NCBI GenBank assembly: GCA_001600635.1
Contig: BCKL01000025.1
Location: 248,001 to 312,000, forward strand
Origin: Leucosporidium creatinivorum
Taxonomy: Eukaryota > Basidiomycota > Microbotryomycetes > Leucosporidiales > Leucosporidiaceae
Direction of reading: 5' to 3'
Length of the DNA: 64,000 nucleotides
Below are positions 46,440 through 58,034 of this stretch, in pieces. The notes beneath the pieces were generated by a model. It had not been told where the DNA came from. It was given only the letters and a program-made list of their open reading frames with translations, and did not search any database. Made by a program: the position numbers and the translations under genes. Numbering within the stretch: position 1 is the first letter of the stretch; the number at the start of each line of letters is the position of its first letter.

Positions 46440-49400
46440 TCAATCATCCATCTCCTCGTCCTCTCCCTCGGGTTTAGATCCAGCGATACCGGGGAACAGG
46501 TTGGCGAGTCCTTTAGAAGGGGCGGCGAGGGATTGAGCCCAGGTGTGGACGGCCTGTGATCGAGGAGAGAGGTCGAGGAGGATGTGTCACAGTAGACGAG
46601 GCGGAGAAAGGATGGTGCGCGAAGATAAGAAGGGAGAGATGGAGAGTGCGAAGAGTCAGCTCGGCGCCACTGGCTCTCGCACCAAGGACGACAACTCACC
46701 TCCTCCATAGCCCCCTGCACGACCTTACTCCCCTCCACTCCCCACCTGAGCATCTCCTCAAACCGCCCAACGCCCACCCTCGTCTCCAAATTCACCAACG
46801 TGACCTTCCCACTCCGGGGCAGGACCGCAACCGTGACATTCGGCAGACTCTGCTCCTCCTGCTGACACAGATCCAGGAGCGTCGTGCTCCCACTGCCGAT
46901 TGTGCCGTCCTCTTTGTTTGAGTGGGGGACGGCGGGAGTGGAGAGCGTGAAGGGAGGGATTTGAGGTGCAGCGGAGGGGGAGATGGAGGGGTAGGAGGCG
47001 AGGGAGAGGGAACAGACGTAGTCGGTGAGGGGCAGACCGGCCGAGATGAGCGCGAGGGTGGTGGCGTTGATGGCGGCTTGGAGGAGGGCTGTTCGAGTTT
47101 AGGTCGAGGGAGAGGTCAGTTTCGCCGAAGAGAGCGGCAGAGAACGGAGCGACGTACAGCCGTCGACCTCGAGGATTTGGAGGTAGATGTCAATCGAACT
47201 CCGAGGGTAGAGATGCAGGAGCAGGACCGGCTCGAAAGTAGCTTTGAGCGAGGCGGCGAGCTCGATGGTGCGCCTGTGCGAAAAGGAAAGGGAAACAAGG
47301 AGAGGTTAGCGCTCGGCGTCTGTTGAACGAACGCGCAAGGCGAGTTGTTAGGCCGAGCGGACGAGAACGGGGACGAGGACTACGCACTGCAGCCCGCCGC
47401 CGTCGGCCGCGAGCGAAGCAGTTGCAGTCAGTCACACTCCTCCCGCTCAACTTGGCTCTCTCTGCCAACGGCAAGTCGCAACCAAGCAGGAGGGGTGCGC
47501 CGGGCTCGTCAACACCATCACGATCTCGCGGCATACTCACCACGCCGCAGGGAGCGCGAAGCTGCCGAGACGAGCCTCCTCGCCACCGCCTTGCCCTACC
47601 CAACAGCTAGCTTCGTCGAGTATCGCAGATGCAACATCAACCGAATAGAGTCGACGCTGTCCCCACTCCTAGAGAGCGAGAAAGCGTCAACACAGCTCGA
47701 TCTCGCGCCGGCTTGCGAGCTTCGCGTGCAATGGCGAGCCACGCTTACGGCGGTGGTCAACAGAGCGGTGGAGTTCCATGCTCGCCCTCATAGTACGCTG
47801 AGCGCACCACCAGATCGAGCAAGCTCCTCCAGCGAGCGACCACAGCAAACGAGGAGCGCCGAGCATCCTCTCGCCTCAGCAATCGCGGTACTGGAGCGTC
47901 GAGCGAGTCGGGAGCGTCAAGGCAAGGTGCACCGGACGACGAGCGCCTAGCTCATCACCCAGCTGCACCGGCTTGTTCTCCCGCCTACCCGCAAGCTGAG
48001 CCGAACCGAGCCTAGTCGTGAGCGAGCGACAGCAAAGCCGAAGCGCATGCGCAAGCTACTGGGATCAACTTCCCAAGTCCGAGTCTATCCAGCTCACTCC
48101 TACACTCGAGAGAGCGCATAAGCGGAGCTGGCGGAGGAGGGAAGCAGCGGTCTCGACCACGGCGCCGAGGTGAGAGCTGACCCCTGGAGAAAGCCAGGGA
48201 GAACGAGATGTACAACAGAGCCGAGATGCAGACGCCGCAGAACGCACCAGCGCTCCACGACTGTCGACAAGCGCCCTTATTGCGAGGTCGGCTCTCGTGA
48301 CTCAGCCAGATGAGAGGATGGGCCATGCGAAAGCACGAGAAGCACCGCGAGTTCTGGAAGCGCACCGTTTGAGACGCGCAATCGCGCTGCCCAGCTATGC
48401 GCAACAGCCTCCTCACCTCTTCTCAACTCAAGCACCACCGCCGAAGCCGAGTCTTCCTGCCTGCCTGCCGACCTCCCGCCGACCGTCCGCTCCAGCTCCT
48501 CAAGACCGACCAAATTCGACGGCGAGGATCCACACTGGACGACGAGCTTCACTCGTCGTCCGAGTGCGAGTGCAGCGAGTCGCTGAGGTCTGTCCCGCTG
48601 CTCGACGAGAGCGACAGCGCAGAGCTGCTAAGCTGGTTCTGCGCCACGGGTACCAGGAGAAGGACCAACAGCCGTCAACAGCGTTTGGAGAGGACTGTAG
48701 TTCTCCTTGCTCGTACGCCTCGGCGCACAAGCAAGGTGAGCGAAAGCAGAGTCCGAGGCTGCCGAACTCACGAGCTCGGCTGAGGCGTCTCGCGACTGCT
48801 TCAACGAGGTTCGAGGACGTGGAGAGACGGAGATTACAGAGTAAGCTGTACTCCACAGCCACTCGTCGGATCCCCCTCCTCGAGACCTTGGTCCGGTCTC
48901 CGCTCTGACCGAGAAACGAGCGAGACGGCAAGAACGCTCGGAGACGCCCTACCTCAGTGCAGGGCTGCAGCACGCACGGCGCACCACACCACGAGCACAG
49001 CGAGCTCTCCTCGGCCTTCCTTCCTGCTCCACTCGACCCGAATCGCAAGCTACAAGCGCCGAGAGCCCGCCGAGAACCGCGAACGTCGCGGAGGCTGCCG
49101 AGCCGAGAGTTCCTGGGTCTTAGTGCAAGCTCAACATGCGCAAAGCGTACTTCGGGACGAGCACAGCCAGCAAATCATTGAGCTCAGTAGCCAGCTCGGC
49201 GAGCGGTTGAGCAGCGGGTGAAGCTCGACCGAGACCGTAGAGAGAACCGCTCCGGCTGGGCCCCTATCTCCATACTAGAGCTACTGATCTCCATACTAGA
49301 GCTACTGAGCAGCTCCAATGCAGAGCAAGTACCTGCGTCCCGGCCCCCCCCCCCCCCCCCCCCCCTCCCCCCCCCCCCCCCCCCCACCCCCCCCCCCCCC

Positions 49401-50211
49401 CCCCCCCCTCCCCCTCACACCTTCTCCGCCCCCTGACCCAACACTGGCATACTCCCCAAAACAACCCCCCCCCTCCCCCTTCTACTGCTGCACCGCGAGC
49501 GAAGGGTCGATGACCTGCTCGGCGCTTTATCCACCGCGAGTACGATAGGTAGGCGAACGAGAGCTCACACGACGCCATTAGCTGGGCAAGCCGATGCAGA
49601 GCGCACCAACATGCTACAGCAAGCCTGGCATTGACTGGTCGCTCGCCGAGCGCTGCGCGCGAAGCGAAGCCTCGTTCGGCGCGGTGGAGCGCGTCAACGG
49701 ACAGCAGCCAATCCGCAAGAGCTACTCTTACAGATTGTCTGCACCTGCTCGCGGCTGCTCTACCACGGTCCATCCCTTCCAGCCGGTCACTGGTAGCCCG
49801 CACTCGTCCAGCAGCTGCAAGCTCAACTCACCTATCTTTGCCCCCCTTCTTGACTCCTCCAGCTGTACCCTGCGCGCTCCTCTCTGTCCAGCCAGCAACC
49901 CCGACCTCAACATTGACGGTAGCCTTCTCTCCCGCCTTGTTACCCCCTTGCTGTCCTCCTCCTCCTCCTCCACTAAAAGCGCCCGTCCTACTCTGTTCCC
50001 TAGGACCAAACACACTGCTCGACACGCGCGTCAATCCATGTGATACGAGGGCATAACCGTCTGCTCCTGCTGGAGGTGTAGAAGGTGCAGAAGAGCTGGC
50101 GGAAGAGGGCGGGGATGGGAGGATTTGGAAAGAGAGGGAGCGTAGTTCGAGGGGGAGGCGAGAGTCAAGGCGCAGATTGGAAGGGGTTAACAAAGGGGCG
50201 CGGGAGGACAT
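46440..50211 (-). CDS. SKI6: RNA exosome core subunit RRP41/Ski6, giant intron
   Basis: RNase PH-type ring subunit of the exosome, which degrades and trims RNA 3' ends in nucleus and cytoplasm. Exons 49832..50211, 47158..47273, 46700..47088 and 46440..46553 join in phase to 332 residues. Exon 1 gives LRLDSRLPLELRSLSFQI and ADGYALVSHGLTRVSSSVFG; exon 2 gives KATFEPVLLLHLYPRSSIDI; exon 3 has LLQAAINATTLALISAGLPL, TVAVLPRSGKVTLVNLETRV and RFEEMLRWGVEGSKVVQGAM. The join between exons 1 and 2 preserves phase (split Arg codon) with GTGAGT...CACAG ends, so the 2558-nt interval is an intron. Its neighbours in this genome are near 60 nt. A Gly-rich loop (SGGGGGGQQGG) is added in exon 1. Confidence 0.92.
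49266..49307 (+). repeat. Perfect 2 x 21 bp tandem repeat
   Basis: The unit begins ATCTCCATACTAGAGCTACT and occurs twice in a row without mismatch, directly beside the poly-C tract in the RRP41 intron. Confidence 0.9.
49344..49414 (+). repeat. Poly-C tract, about 70 nt
   Basis: Nearly pure cytosine broken by a few single T or A bases, poly-G on the transcribed strand of RRP41. Homopolymers this long are error-prone in sequencing, so the length is uncertain. In RNA the G-runs could form quadruplexes inside the intron. Confidence 0.9.
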
Positions 50212-50400
50212 GACTTGGAAGAGGGAGCTGTAGGTCGATAGAACTGGACTAGACGAGGTGAGCTGTAGAAGTTCAACCTTCTTTTCTCGCCAAGTAGTCG
50301 AAGCTCTCGCGGCTCTCTCTCTCTCTCTCTTTCCTGCTGTCGTCTTACCTCGTGTTCTTTACCGACTCGACTCGAGCAAGGACTCCAGTACAGAACATAA
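50212..50400. promoter_or_regulatory. Compact divergent promoter, RRP41 / GUS1
   Basis: Only 189 bases between two housekeeping starts. It contains a CT microsatellite (about seven CT units near 50315-50330), a common promoter element type in fungi. Confidence 0.5.
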
Positions 50401-53400
50401 ATGGCGACATTATCGCTAATTGCCAACCCTGGCCGTACGGCTGCACCCCCCTTGGGCGCCCTCGCCTACGCCTACTCGCTCCCTACGCCCGACCAAGTTC
50501 AAATCGCCTTCGTACACTCGTTGTCCGAGGGCAGTGGGGCCGCCATGTTGGAGGTTGATGGGTATGTTTCCTTGTCTCGCTCTCTACTGCTGCAGGAGGG
50601 GGCTACAGGGCTACAGCTAGCCCAGGAAGGGAAAGCTGCCCGCTTGACTCGCTGCTGACCCTCGCTCGCGGTTCTCTTGCTCACTCGGCTGTACAACAGC
50701 AAGCAAACGCTCGGCGCCACAGAATCGCTCCAAGCTCTGGCCAACGCCTTCGCCGCCGAGGGAGCTTACGGCTCGAGCCAGAACCAATCGGCTCAGGTGC
50801 GTGCTGCTGCTGCTGCTGCTGCCTCCCTCCTACTTTCGGCGCTCGGCGGTTCAGTCGTCAGCCCTCTAGCAGAATCATCGCTAACAGTCCTATTATCTAA
50901 ATACAGATCACCGCCTCGCTCCTCCAACTGCCCGCGCACCCTCCTTCCCTCCCCTCGTCCCTCCCCCTCCTCCAAACCCTCGAGCAACGTCTCACCCTCC
51001 GTACCTACCTCCTCTCGCCCTCCTCCGCCCCCAGCGTAGCCGACTACGCCACCTGGGGCTGGCTCAAATCCAACCCCGTAGCCCAAGGACAACTCACCAA
51101 GCTCCCTCACTCGGCTCGGTGGTTCGCCCACATGTCGGCTCGGGAGGAGTGCGCCAAGGCGGTCGAGACGATGGGCGTGCAAGCAAAGATCAAGGCGCCG
51201 AAGCAGACTGCTGCGGCCAAGATTGCTTCGGGGGAAGGACCGAGCGCTAATGCTACGTTCGAGCTCGGACTGCCTAACGCTGTCAAGGGTCACGTTGTGA
51301 CGAGGTTGCCCCCAGAGCCCTCTGGTTACCTCCATATTGGACACGCCAAGGCGGCGATTCTCAACCAGTACTTTGCCAAGATGTACGAGGGAAGGTTCTT
51401 GATCCGTTTTGACGATACCAACCCTTCGAAGGAGAAGGTGCGCCTTGGCTTTCCCCCTTCGCTCTGCCTCCGTCTCTTGCTGACCTCTCTCCCATTCATC
51501 CTCACCTACGCCCTTTCCACCGCACCACAGGCCGAGTTCGAGACCTCCATCATCGAGGATTTGGCCCTCCTCGGCGTCAAGGCCGACGCCACGTCCTACA
51601 CCTCGGACTACTTCGACCAGCTCCACATCTTCTGCGTGCAGCTCATCAAGCAGGGAGACGCTTACGCCGACGATACCGAGCAGGAGCTTGTACGTCCTCC
51701 GTCCCCTCCCTTCTCCCAACCCCCGCCCGGCTGAGCCCTCACTAACACCCACCCTCCCCCGCCCCGACCACCAGATGCGCGCCCAACGCATGGACGGCCT
51801 CGCCTCGGGCCGCCGCGACTCGTCCGTGGACGACAACCTCACCCGTTTCGCCGAGATGGCCACGGGATCGGAGGAGGGCAAGAGGTGGTGCATTCGCGCA
51901 AAGATCTCGGTCGATGACCCCAACAAGGCGATGAGGGATCCTGTCGTCTTCCGCTGCAACGCGCTGCCTCATCACAGGACTGGGTTCGTCCGCCCTCTTT
52001 CCCTTTTTTTTTCCGCTGCTCGGCGGTACCGGGCGCGCTGACCTCCTCCTCTCTCCCCCTCTCCTTCCCTCACCTCCCCGACATCGCTCGTATTATGACA
52101 CACAAACAGCACCACCTACAAAATGTACCCCACCTACGACTTTTGCTGCCCCATTGTCGACTCGATCGAGGGCGTCACCCACGCGCTCAGGACCAACGAG
52201 TACCGCGACCGGAACCCCCAGTACCAGTGGATGTTGACCAAGTTGGGATTGAGGACGGTGGAGGTATGGGATTTCGGGTGAGTTGGTTTCTCTCTCTCTC
52301 TCGGGCGAGGTAGGTGCGAGAGGAGAGGAGAGGGGAGAGAGCTGACGAGGTGGGTTGTGGTTGATTGTTGGACAGACGCCTCGGATTCGTTCATACCTTG
52401 CTTTCGAAGCGCAAGCTCAAGTGGTTTGTGGAGGAGGGACACGTGACCGGATGGGATGATCCTAGGTTCGCTACCGTTCGAGGTGAGTTCTCACTTTCCT
52501 TTCTCACTCTCATCCCCCTCCTTTCTCGAAGTTGATCTCCTCGGCGCCAAGCCCTCGCTGACTCTCTCTTTACTCCTCCCTCCCCTCCCCTCCCCTCCCC
52601 TCCACCCTTCCCGCTCGCCCACCACAGGAATCCGCCGCCGAGGAATGACCATCGAGGCTCTCACCCAATTCATGCTCCTCCAGGGCCCTTCCCAGGCTTT
52701 CACCAACCTCGAGTGGGACATCATCTGGAACATCAATAAGAAGGTCATCGACCCCGTCGCACCGCGCCATGTCGCGTTGGAGAAGGAGAAGCTGTGAGTT
52801 GGGGTCTTCGGTTTTCTCGCTCTGAGTTGGCAGGGGCGGGGCGAGACGGTACGACGAAGGAAAGATGATGGAGCTGACGAGTTGATGAACGAACAGCGTC
52901 AAGGTCCTCATCTCTGGCGAGGGCACACCTTCCGCTCCCGAGGGACGCGAGATGCCCAAGCACAAGAAGAACCCCGAGGTCGGCGTCAAGACTACCTACT
53001 TCTCGGACGTCATCTACGTTGAGCAGGAGGACGCCAAGAGCTTCGCTCAGGATGAGGAGGTGAGTTTCCGTCTTCGCACCTCGCGAGGAGTGAGCGCCGA
53101 GCAGAGTGGGAGAGCTGATCCGAGCTTCTCTCCCTCGAACAGGTCACCCTCATGGACTGGGGAAACGCCTTCGTCCGCTCCATCTCCACCTCCGCCGAGG
53201 GTGTCACTGAGCTCTCAATGGAGCTCAACCTCGACGGCGACTTCAAGAAGACCAAGAAGAAGGTCACCTGGCTTTCCTCCTCGTCGCCTTCGACCGCTCT
53301 CACTCCCGTCACTCTGCTCGACTACGACTACCTCATCACCAAGAAGAAGCTCGAGGAGGACGACGACGTCAAGAACTTCCTCACCCCTCAGACCGAGTTC

Positions 53401-53981
53401 CGCGTCGACGCGGTCGCCGACCTCAACGTCGCCAACCTCCAGAAGGGGGATATCATTCAATTCGAGAGGAAGGGATACTACATCGTCGACAAGGCGTTCG
53501 ATGCCGCCTCCTCCACTCCCGCCGAATTGATCCTCATCCCCGACGGCAAGGCTTCCTCCATCGTCTCCAAGTACGTCGCCGCCCAGGAGGCTGCTGCTAA
53601 GGCCTCGGGAGCTGCCAAGGCTGCTGCCGCCCCCGCCAAGCCTAGCAAGAAGGCGCAGGCTAAGGCTGCTAAGGCTGCTGCTGCGGGAGGAGCAGCTCCT
53701 GCCGCCGCCGAGAAGGCGACGGCTAAGATTCCCGAGCCCGCCCCTTCCGAGGCGGTCACCACTACCCTTCTTTCGAACGTCAAGACCGGGTACGAGATCC
53801 CTATTCACACCAAGATGTTCCGCGTTCCTTCGGTTTGTGCGTCGTGTTTGGTCTCTGGCTTCTCGGCGAGCTCGAGCTGACACTTAATTTTCGGTCGGCG
53901 ATTACAACAGACGGCGAGGATGGTGTCGAGGCGCCTGCCAAGACTGACATGTTCAAGGTCAAGCCTGTGTACCAGATCTAG
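50401..53981 (+). CDS. GUS1: Cytosolic glutamyl-tRNA synthetase
   Basis: Charges tRNA-Glu in the cytosol. About twelve exons. An N-terminal GST-like domain (residues 1-180, ending near [13 protein letters not shown]) normally binds the Arc1 cofactor. The class I catalytic core follows: [18 protein letters not shown] (HIGH motif), [38 protein letters not shown], and [13 protein letters not shown], the KMSKS equivalent. The anticodon-binding beta-barrels run through [12 protein letters not shown] and [17 protein letters not shown]. Unusually, a Lys/Ala-rich linker of about 60 residues ([18 protein letters not shown]) and a terminal piece, [20 protein letters not shown] to KVKPVYQI, follow the barrel. 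The linker may help tRNA binding; that is inference. Confidence 0.95.
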
Positions 53982-54471
53982 ATTGAGCGCAAAGGTCGGG
54001 TAAAGATGGCAGCTAGAGAAAATCGAAGTGAGCCGAGAGATGCTTCTGCAGCGAGCCGAACCAGTTGTGCTCGCCTCGAGTATGTAGTGAGGCCTTAATG
54101 AGATGGAAGAAGCCCTTGGTCAGCATGCAAGCAACCAGTTCTCAACGAGTCAGACCGAGCAAGGCAACTCGAAGGTCCGAGCTTTCCTCGCTCTTCGGCG
54201 CCGAGGAAAGCATCGTTCGACTCTACTGCACCTCGGCCTTGAGCCCGTGCACATTTATACATATGAGCTGAAGTGATCGTTCTCGTATGAGTCGCTTCGA
54301 AATCTTGTAAGACAGGTTTCAAAAAAGGGCCTCGATTGCGCTAAGTCGGAGGGTTGTGGGGAGAAAGCATGAGGAGAGTGATGTGCTGCTCGCTCTCTCT
54401 TTGCTTCCTACTTCTCACTGCTTGTTGAATCGCTGCTCCGCCTTCACCAATCACAACTCGACCTCAGTACC
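53982..54471. other. 490 bp between GUS1 and the secreted-protein gene
   Basis: Contains the GUS1 3' region and the next promoter. No gene, tRNA or repeat was recognised. Confidence 0.4.
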
Positions 54472-55417
54472 ATGCAGTTCACTCTCGTTTCGCTCCTCTC
54501 GCTCGTGGCTCTGGCCGTCGCCAACCCTTCTGTGAAGCCTCTTGTCTGCCCCAGCGGAACCAGTGTGTTGAATCTGCCTCCTCCGACCTCTCCACCCGCT
54601 GATCATCCCCCTGTTATCTCTCCCACCGCTGCTCGGCGATCTTTTCCTTCCGTCCTCCATCTTTCCCTCCCACCCGCCTCGCAGCCAAGGGCACTCAGGT
54701 GAACACCCACGTCTTCAAGGCTACCGTCTCGGACATCAACGCCATCATCGGGCGATTCCAGGTCAGCGATTGGCAAGGACTTCAACAAATCGCTCAGAGC
54801 GGCAAGGTCCGTCCTTTCTTGCCCTCTCTTCCTCTCACTCGGTCTCGCTCACACCTCTCCCTGATGTGACAGGACAACACCCGCGGCGCCACTCGCTCCG
54901 TCTCGTACGGCCCCTTCGTCCTCGTGGAAGAGCTCCTCGCTTTCAAGTCGTCGACTCAGCACCAGACTCAGGACTTCTTCCTCAACAATGGACCTATCGC
55001 CGTTAGCCCTGACTACAGCATTACCAACTACCAGGTGAGCTGCTGTCCTTCATAAGCCCCAGGAAACGGTGCAGGGAGGGGGGAAGAGCGCCGAAGGGAT
55101 CGCCGAAGGTGCACAGGACGGCATACAGAGGGCTGAGGCTACCTCTGGGAAGACTACTCTCTCTCATAGCAACTTTGAGCGCCTCAATTGCTCCTTTTCT
55201 GCGTCTGCTGACCCTCCTCCATCTCCTCACCCTACAGGAGCACCTCGCTCTCTCGGTCGTGAGCGCCAACAAGAAGGCGCCCAAGTCCGAGATCGACTGG
55301 ACCGTCGACTTCTGCTTCACTGGAGACGCTAGCAACTCGGCCAACGTCGCGGCGCTCTTCAATGGAGCTCACTCGGGAGCCTTCGCCAACATGGAGTCCA
55401 TCCTCGCCCAGAAGTAA
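54472..55417 (+). CDS. Small secreted protein of unknown function
   Basis: Four exons read in one frame to about 180 residues. A signal peptide is clear: MQFTLVSLLSLVALAVANPS. The mature part includes GTQVNTHVFKATVSDINAII, RFQVSDWQGLQQIAQSGK, RSVSYGPFVLVEELLAF and IDWTVDFCFTGDASNSANVA, ending ANMESILAQK. No transmembrane segment, GPI signal or catalytic motif is visible, and only two cysteines remain in the mature chain. I do not recognise the family; a cell-wall or extracellular role is an inference from the signal peptide. Confidence 0.75.
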
Positions 55418-55625
55418 GGGGTGCGGCAAACTAGAAGGGTGTCTATGAAGCCCGAAAAGGTGTTCAATGTAGATAAGCTTTTGCTGCCCGTTGAAGCTCT
55501 AGAGCCAGCGAAAGCAGAGCTCGGCGCTCGGGAAGGAGCTCGGCGAAGGCTAAGGGCACGCAAATCACTGTTTCAAGAGCTACCTCTTCATGTCCAGCAC
55601 TCGTAGCCTTTTTCCTCCAATCCTA

Positions 55626-56667
55626 CTACTCACTCCCACACTTGTTCCACATCATCCACCTCGGATTCGGCTTCCTCAACCACTTGACCTTCCGCCTGCT
55701 CTCCTTCACCCCCGAGTCATTCCGCATCAGACTATCAAATTGCCCCTGCCAGTCTAGCCCCTTCAGACAGACCGAGAGGGTCGGGGTCGATCTCATCGTC
55801 TTCGTCGAAGGGAACGAGGTGCTGCTGGAATTTCTCGATGGTGGGAAGGCGATAGGTCGAGAGGAAGTGGTAGAATGTGGCGTCGTTGGGAAGGGTGAAG
55901 ATCTCAGGAGAGATACTCGCGACGGCGAGTAGACCTGCACCATCGTGATCCGCCGAGGCGTATAGCATAGGGTAGTATTCGCCGTCTCGGCCTTCCTCGC
56001 GGATGGGGAGAGCCACCGCCGTGTAGCTGTTGCCATCACTCTCCGAGAGACGGTAGGCGTCGCTCGCCGTCATGAGATCATAGTCTGTGAGCATTTCCTC
56101 GATGAGCTTGGGCCGAGGAGCAACGTCAGCACTTGTGTCGAGGGGAAAAGGTCTGCGCCGAATCGCCGAAAGTAGCGCTCACCTCATCGTCGCCCGAAAA
56201 CGGCGGGAAGCCCGTCTCCCACATCATGTTCTTGAGACATTTCTCGCACGCTGGAGCGGTCCAAGTCGTCCATTTGTAGCGAAGGATAGTCTCTTTCGAC
56301 GCTCCCATCTCGTCGTCCTCCGCCAAAGGGTCGTCATGCGCTTGCTCTTCGCCCGCCGCACTGCAGTCCTTACAGCGCAGCTTATCGATACACTTGCGCT
56401 CCTCCACGTCAAGCTCGTCTTCCTTCCCAAATAGCTCTTGATCCTCTCCCAAACCTCAACCGGCACGCGAGCAACGGCTGGCACTTGGCTGGCCTTGTCT
56501 TGGTCGCTGGGCGTGACTTTGAGCGTCCCAAATTGATAGCGATGTGTGATGAGCTGGACAATTTTCAGGGGCCCGTAGATATTGACGTGGGCGCGAGCAG
56601 CGAAGGCGAGAAGAGCTGTCGGCACCCAAACGCCGTAAAAGAGCGCCGCGCTGCCGGAGGATCGCAT
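55626..56667 (-). pseudogene. Family-X member F, frameshifted
   Basis: Same layout as the other copies but broken. Exon 1 begins MRSSGSAALFYGVWVPTALL and reaches VPVEVWERIKSYLG; then the coding sense moves to another frame, GKEDELDVEERKCIDKLRCK, around 56430. It continues through cysteine pairs CKDC and CEKC to an intron near 56105-56185. Exon 2 starts EEMLTDYDLMTASDAY and holds FYHFLSTYRLPTIEKF. The family tail NPRWMMWNKCGSE is in yet another frame, so a second shift lies near 55780. Two independent shifts argue against a single sequencing error. It lies directly downstream of copy G on the same strand. Confidence 0.78.
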
Positions 56668-57028
56668 GCTGTTGTAGTGCAGATGCGAGAGTCAAGAGGA
56701 CGTGTTCAGGTTGAGATTGAGACGCTTTGTGGGAAGAAGCAGCAGAAGGAGAGGCGGAGGAGAAAATCGGCTGGTTCGCTTTACAAGGCTCTTGGAAGCT
56801 TCGTCGCGTTACTCAACCCTTGGGCAATGTCGCTTGCTCTGAGGGCGAATCAAGTAAGAGATTCGTATTGTCGAGCGTTGACCAGGAATCTCCTCCCATC
56901 CCAGTCGCATGTCTCCCACCCGCCGAGGTCGTCCTCCCTTCGCCGACCTTTCCCCCTCTCCCGTGTTCCCCCTCCCGCTCCGATCACTGCTCGCTCGACG
57001 ACTCGTCCCTTCGGTAGTGACGGTATTT
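56668..57028. other. Gap between family-X copies F and G
   Basis: About 360 bases; former promoter of F and 3' end of G. No other feature was recognised. Confidence 0.4.
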
Positions 57029-58034
57029 TCATCTACAAGGCTGGCACAGGCTCCAGAGCATCCAGCGCGGCTCAGTTTCGGCGAAAAGCTTCGGCGTCTC
57101 CTCCAAGTTGGCTTCGGCTTGCTGACTCGAGGTCTTGCTGGCGGCCTTCTCGTCCTCGGTCGCCGACGTCCAACGAGGGGTGTCACCGAGAGAGAGGTGA
57201 GGATCGTTGGGGGCAAGTCCTGAGCCCTTGGTGCGGTCGACAGCTTTGAGGCGATAGGTCGAGACGAGACGGCGGAAGCGAGAGTTGGCGTCGGCCGGGA
57301 CTACGAGAGCTTTGGGGGTGAAATTGAAGATGTTGCTGTTCGGTCCATACTCGTGATCGCCTTCCGCCTCGACGGTCGGGAAGCTCGAGTCGGTCGAAGC
57401 GAGGGGGAGCGCGATGGCCATCAAGCTGTCGAAGTCCCAGTCCCGTTCCTCGCCCTCCTTCTTCCAGAGATAGTCTGAGGGTAGCTTGAGGTCGTGCTGC
57501 TTGAGAAGCCTGTCGATGTCCTGCATAGCGAGGCTCAGCAATACTTCGGCGATCGGCAGAGCAGCAGCCTACCACAAGTTGCTCGGCAGTGCGATCGCTC
57601 AGGATGCCCGAGTTCATCACCTCGTCATAACACGTATCACAATCAGGCTCGCCCCAATGGCTCCAGGAGTGGTCGGGGATGGGCTCGGGTCCTTTACTGT
57701 GGCAAGGGCACCATTCATCGGCACCGAACTCCTCCCAGGCTTGATCGGCGCACCCCTCGCAGCGGAGACTCGAGAGCCTGTCCTGCTCTGCCTTCTCAAC
57801 TTCAATCCCGACCAGCTCGTCCTTGACGAGCTCCCAAACCTCCTCCGGCAGCTCCCTCGCCGTCGTCTTCTCGTCTTGGCCTTCGATCTCGAGCTTTCCA
57901 GAGCGGCGCCGGTGTACGATGAGGTCAATGGCGAGGATGGTAGGTCGAGTAGCTTTGTGGGCTGTAGCAGCGAAATCGAGCGAGGCTGTAGTGACCCACA
58001 GGCCGTAGAAGAGCGTCGCATTGCTCCAGCACAT
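57029..58034 (-). CDS. Family-X member G (unknown, F-box-like, four-Cys)
   Basis: Exons 57573..58034 and 57029..57520 join in phase to 317 residues. MCWSNATLFYGLWVTTASL and the following 60 residues match copy D almost exactly, with LPEEVWELVKDELV. Cysteine pairs CEGC and CDTC flank DHSWSHWGEPD. Exon 2 starts DIDRLLKQHDLKLPSDYLW and includes FDSLMAIALPL, FRRLVSTYRLKAVDRTKG, and the tail TEPRWMLWSLCQPC. A second donor three bases upstream of GTAGGC is possible and would drop one Val. This is the most typical intact copy and a good reference for the family. Confidence 0.84.

Larger units (their letters stand above)
47274..49831 (-). other. 2.56 kb intron of RRP41, unexplained content
   Basis: The 3' end looks like an ordinary short intron (CTAAC branch site, pyrimidine tract, CACAG). 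The bulk has no recognisable protein, reverse transcriptase or transposase frame; open frames on both strands are Arg/Ser-rich shadows of GC-rich sequence. It contains a poly-C tract and a 21-bp tandem. I found no terminal inverted repeats or target-site duplication by eye. Confidence 0.7.

Noticed and set aside
48297-48908. Open frames in the RRP41 intron
   Set aside because: Arg/Ser-rich with no domain or splice logic; typical of GC-rich noncoding sequence.
49340-49420. Poly-C tract as a telomere, CRISPR or tail of a retroposon
   Set aside because: No spacer pattern, no telomere unit and no adjacent element sequence; a simple homopolymer is enough.
53215-53883. Minus-strand frame rich in Gly/Ser/Leu
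   Set aside because: Antisense shadow of the Lys/Ala-rich end of GUS1.
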